This document shows positions 6,805 through 7,764 of a DNA stretch of 7,764 nt, piece by piece. The first letter of the stretch is position 1. Every line of letters begins with the position of its first letter. The notes under the pieces were generated by a model. It did no database searches. It was not told the DNA's origin and saw only the letters and a program-made list of their open reading frames with translations. The stretch covers positions 1 to 7,764 of the forward strand of contig JAIYEB010000272.1 in the NCBI GenBank assembly GCA_027487195.1. The letters are read 5' to 3'. Position numbers and translations under genes: made by a program. The DNA is from Hyphomicrobiales bacterium (GTDB taxonomy: Bacteria; Pseudomonadota; Alphaproteobacteria; Rhizobiales; UBA4765).

Positions 6805-7764
6805 ATGTCTGATACAGCGGCACCCCAATTCGAGAGCGCTCACCGTCCCCGCATCGCGACAATGCGCAGCCTTGGTCCAGTTGCCTCGGCCGCGTCGCTG
6901 GCTTTGGATGCCGAGCCGCTGCGCGCAAGACAACTCAAGGTCTCCAGTCCTGACACTTTCAAGGGCCGGAAGGGGTTTGACTCCGACTTTCTCGGGACCT
7001 TTGCGGTCCCATTTCCGCTCCCCGGCGCTCAGCTCAAGACCGATGTGACCAAGGTCCCGGGGCAGCGCAACGGTCGGCTCGACTACCAGCATTTTTCGAT
7101 TGTCATGTCCGCCTCGCGCCGGATGGCGATGTTTGTCGCCGTCAACATTGAAGGCTCTCGGCCGGTCGACGTCGATCGCGACAATGACCCCTGGTATCTC
7201 GACGGGCGGATCCCGGTCGACGCCCAACTTGGCGAAGACCTGTACCGGGGCAATCGCCTCGACCGGGGACATCTGGTGCGTCGCGCAGACCCGAACTGGG
7301 GCAGCAAAAAAGGACGCAGAACGCGCCAACGCGGATACGTTCCATTTCACCAACTGCGCGCCGCAAATGGATATCGTGAACCAGCAGACATGGCTCGGAC
7401 TTGAGAACTACATTCTCGAGAATGCGAAGCTCTGGAAAGCGCGCTGCAGCGTGTTCACGGGGCCGGTCTTTTCCAAAAACGACATGCAGTATCGCGACGC
7501 CCTGATCCCGCTCGCATTCTGGAAGGTTGTCGCATTCCTTGGCGAGGATGGAAAACCCTCGGCGACAGCCTACCTTGTTACCCAGGACAAGGAACTCTCG
7601 GCGCTGAGCGCCGCGTTCGGCGCCTATAAAACCTATCAGCGCAGCGTGCTCAGCATCGAGAAGATGACCGGCCTGTCGTTCGGCAAGCTGGCGCAGTTCG
7701 ATGGATATTCCAACGACGAAGCTGCCTTGGGTGGCAACAGCGAAATCTCAACAGCTCTGACGTC
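6805..7764 (+). pseudogene. DNA/RNA non-specific endonuclease (NUC/Endonuclease_NS family), frameshifted and cut by the window end
   Basis: Metal-dependent nuclease of the NucA/Serratia nuclease family, which cuts DNA and RNA without sequence preference. The first part (frame from ATG 6805) has DYQHFSIVMSASRRMAMF and FVAVNIEG (93-116), YLDGRIP (131-137) and the catalytic DRGH at 153-156 with general base H156. That frame goes wrong after a run of six A (7306-7311) and ends at 7404, giving 199 residues with a nonsense tail. With one A fewer the reading continues as SKKDAERANADTFHFTN and so on, and stays open to 7764 (151 codons). The second part supplies the metal-binding Asn of FTNCAPQ (N183 in the restored protein), so the short product should be inactive. 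The break may be a sequencing error, a phase-variable tract or a recent mutation; the intact second half favours an error or a recent event. No signal peptide is visible at the N-terminus, unusual since many family members are exported. It has its own promoter and leader hairpin. Confidence 0.88.

Noticed and set aside
7306..7312. Programmed -1 frameshift at A AAA AAG
   Set aside because: The sequence fits a slippery heptamer, but the family-like downstream frame needs a +1 (or -2) shift, the wrong direction.

Overview
The window looks like chromosomal DNA from an alphaproteobacterium, probably Hyphomicrobiales or a close relative. The basis is high GC content with strongly GC-biased third codon positions, a typical proteobacterial IspH, an alphaproteobacterial-type EamA permease, and a three-gene cluster whose middle gene resembles DUF6384 proteins. 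The genus cannot be named from the sequence. There are no rRNA or tRNA genes, IS elements, CRISPR arrays or phage genes.

Layout. Positions 1-188 hold no gene I can support. A 10-TM EamA/DMT permease (189-1082, +) converges on ispH (1083-2039, -), with no base between the two stop codons. ispH is divergent from a small lipoprotein gene (2151-2780, +) across 111 bp. After a 212-bp leader region with an inverted repeat and a hairpin comes a tight same-strand cluster: an alpha-helical, TelA-like soluble protein (2993-4174), a single-pass membrane protein resembling DUF6384 (4179-5138), and a coiled-coil protein with a glycine-rich tail (5138-6604). The junctions are a 4-nt gap and a TAATG overlap, so the three are almost certainly one operon. 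A 200-bp intergenic region follows. It has hairpins at the operon end, an AT-rich promoter with a perfect TATAAT, and a hairpin that covers the next ribosome binding site. The last gene is a DNA/RNA non-specific endonuclease (6805 to beyond the window end). Its frame is broken by one extra A in a six-A run, right after the DRGH catalytic motif.

How the genes fit together. The permease and IspH are ordinary housekeeping or accessory functions with no visible link to the rest. The three-gene cluster is the most interesting unit. It combines a soluble helical protein, a membrane-anchored partner with an N-terminal cytosolic helical region and a predicted periplasmic beta-rich domain, and a large soluble coiled-coil protein ending in an almost pure Gly/Ser/Trp tail. 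Together they look like an uncharacterised envelope-associated complex. The TelA resemblance hints at envelope stress or toxic-compound tolerance, but this is inference from sequence feel, not from a search. The nuclease has its own promoter and appears to be separately controlled.
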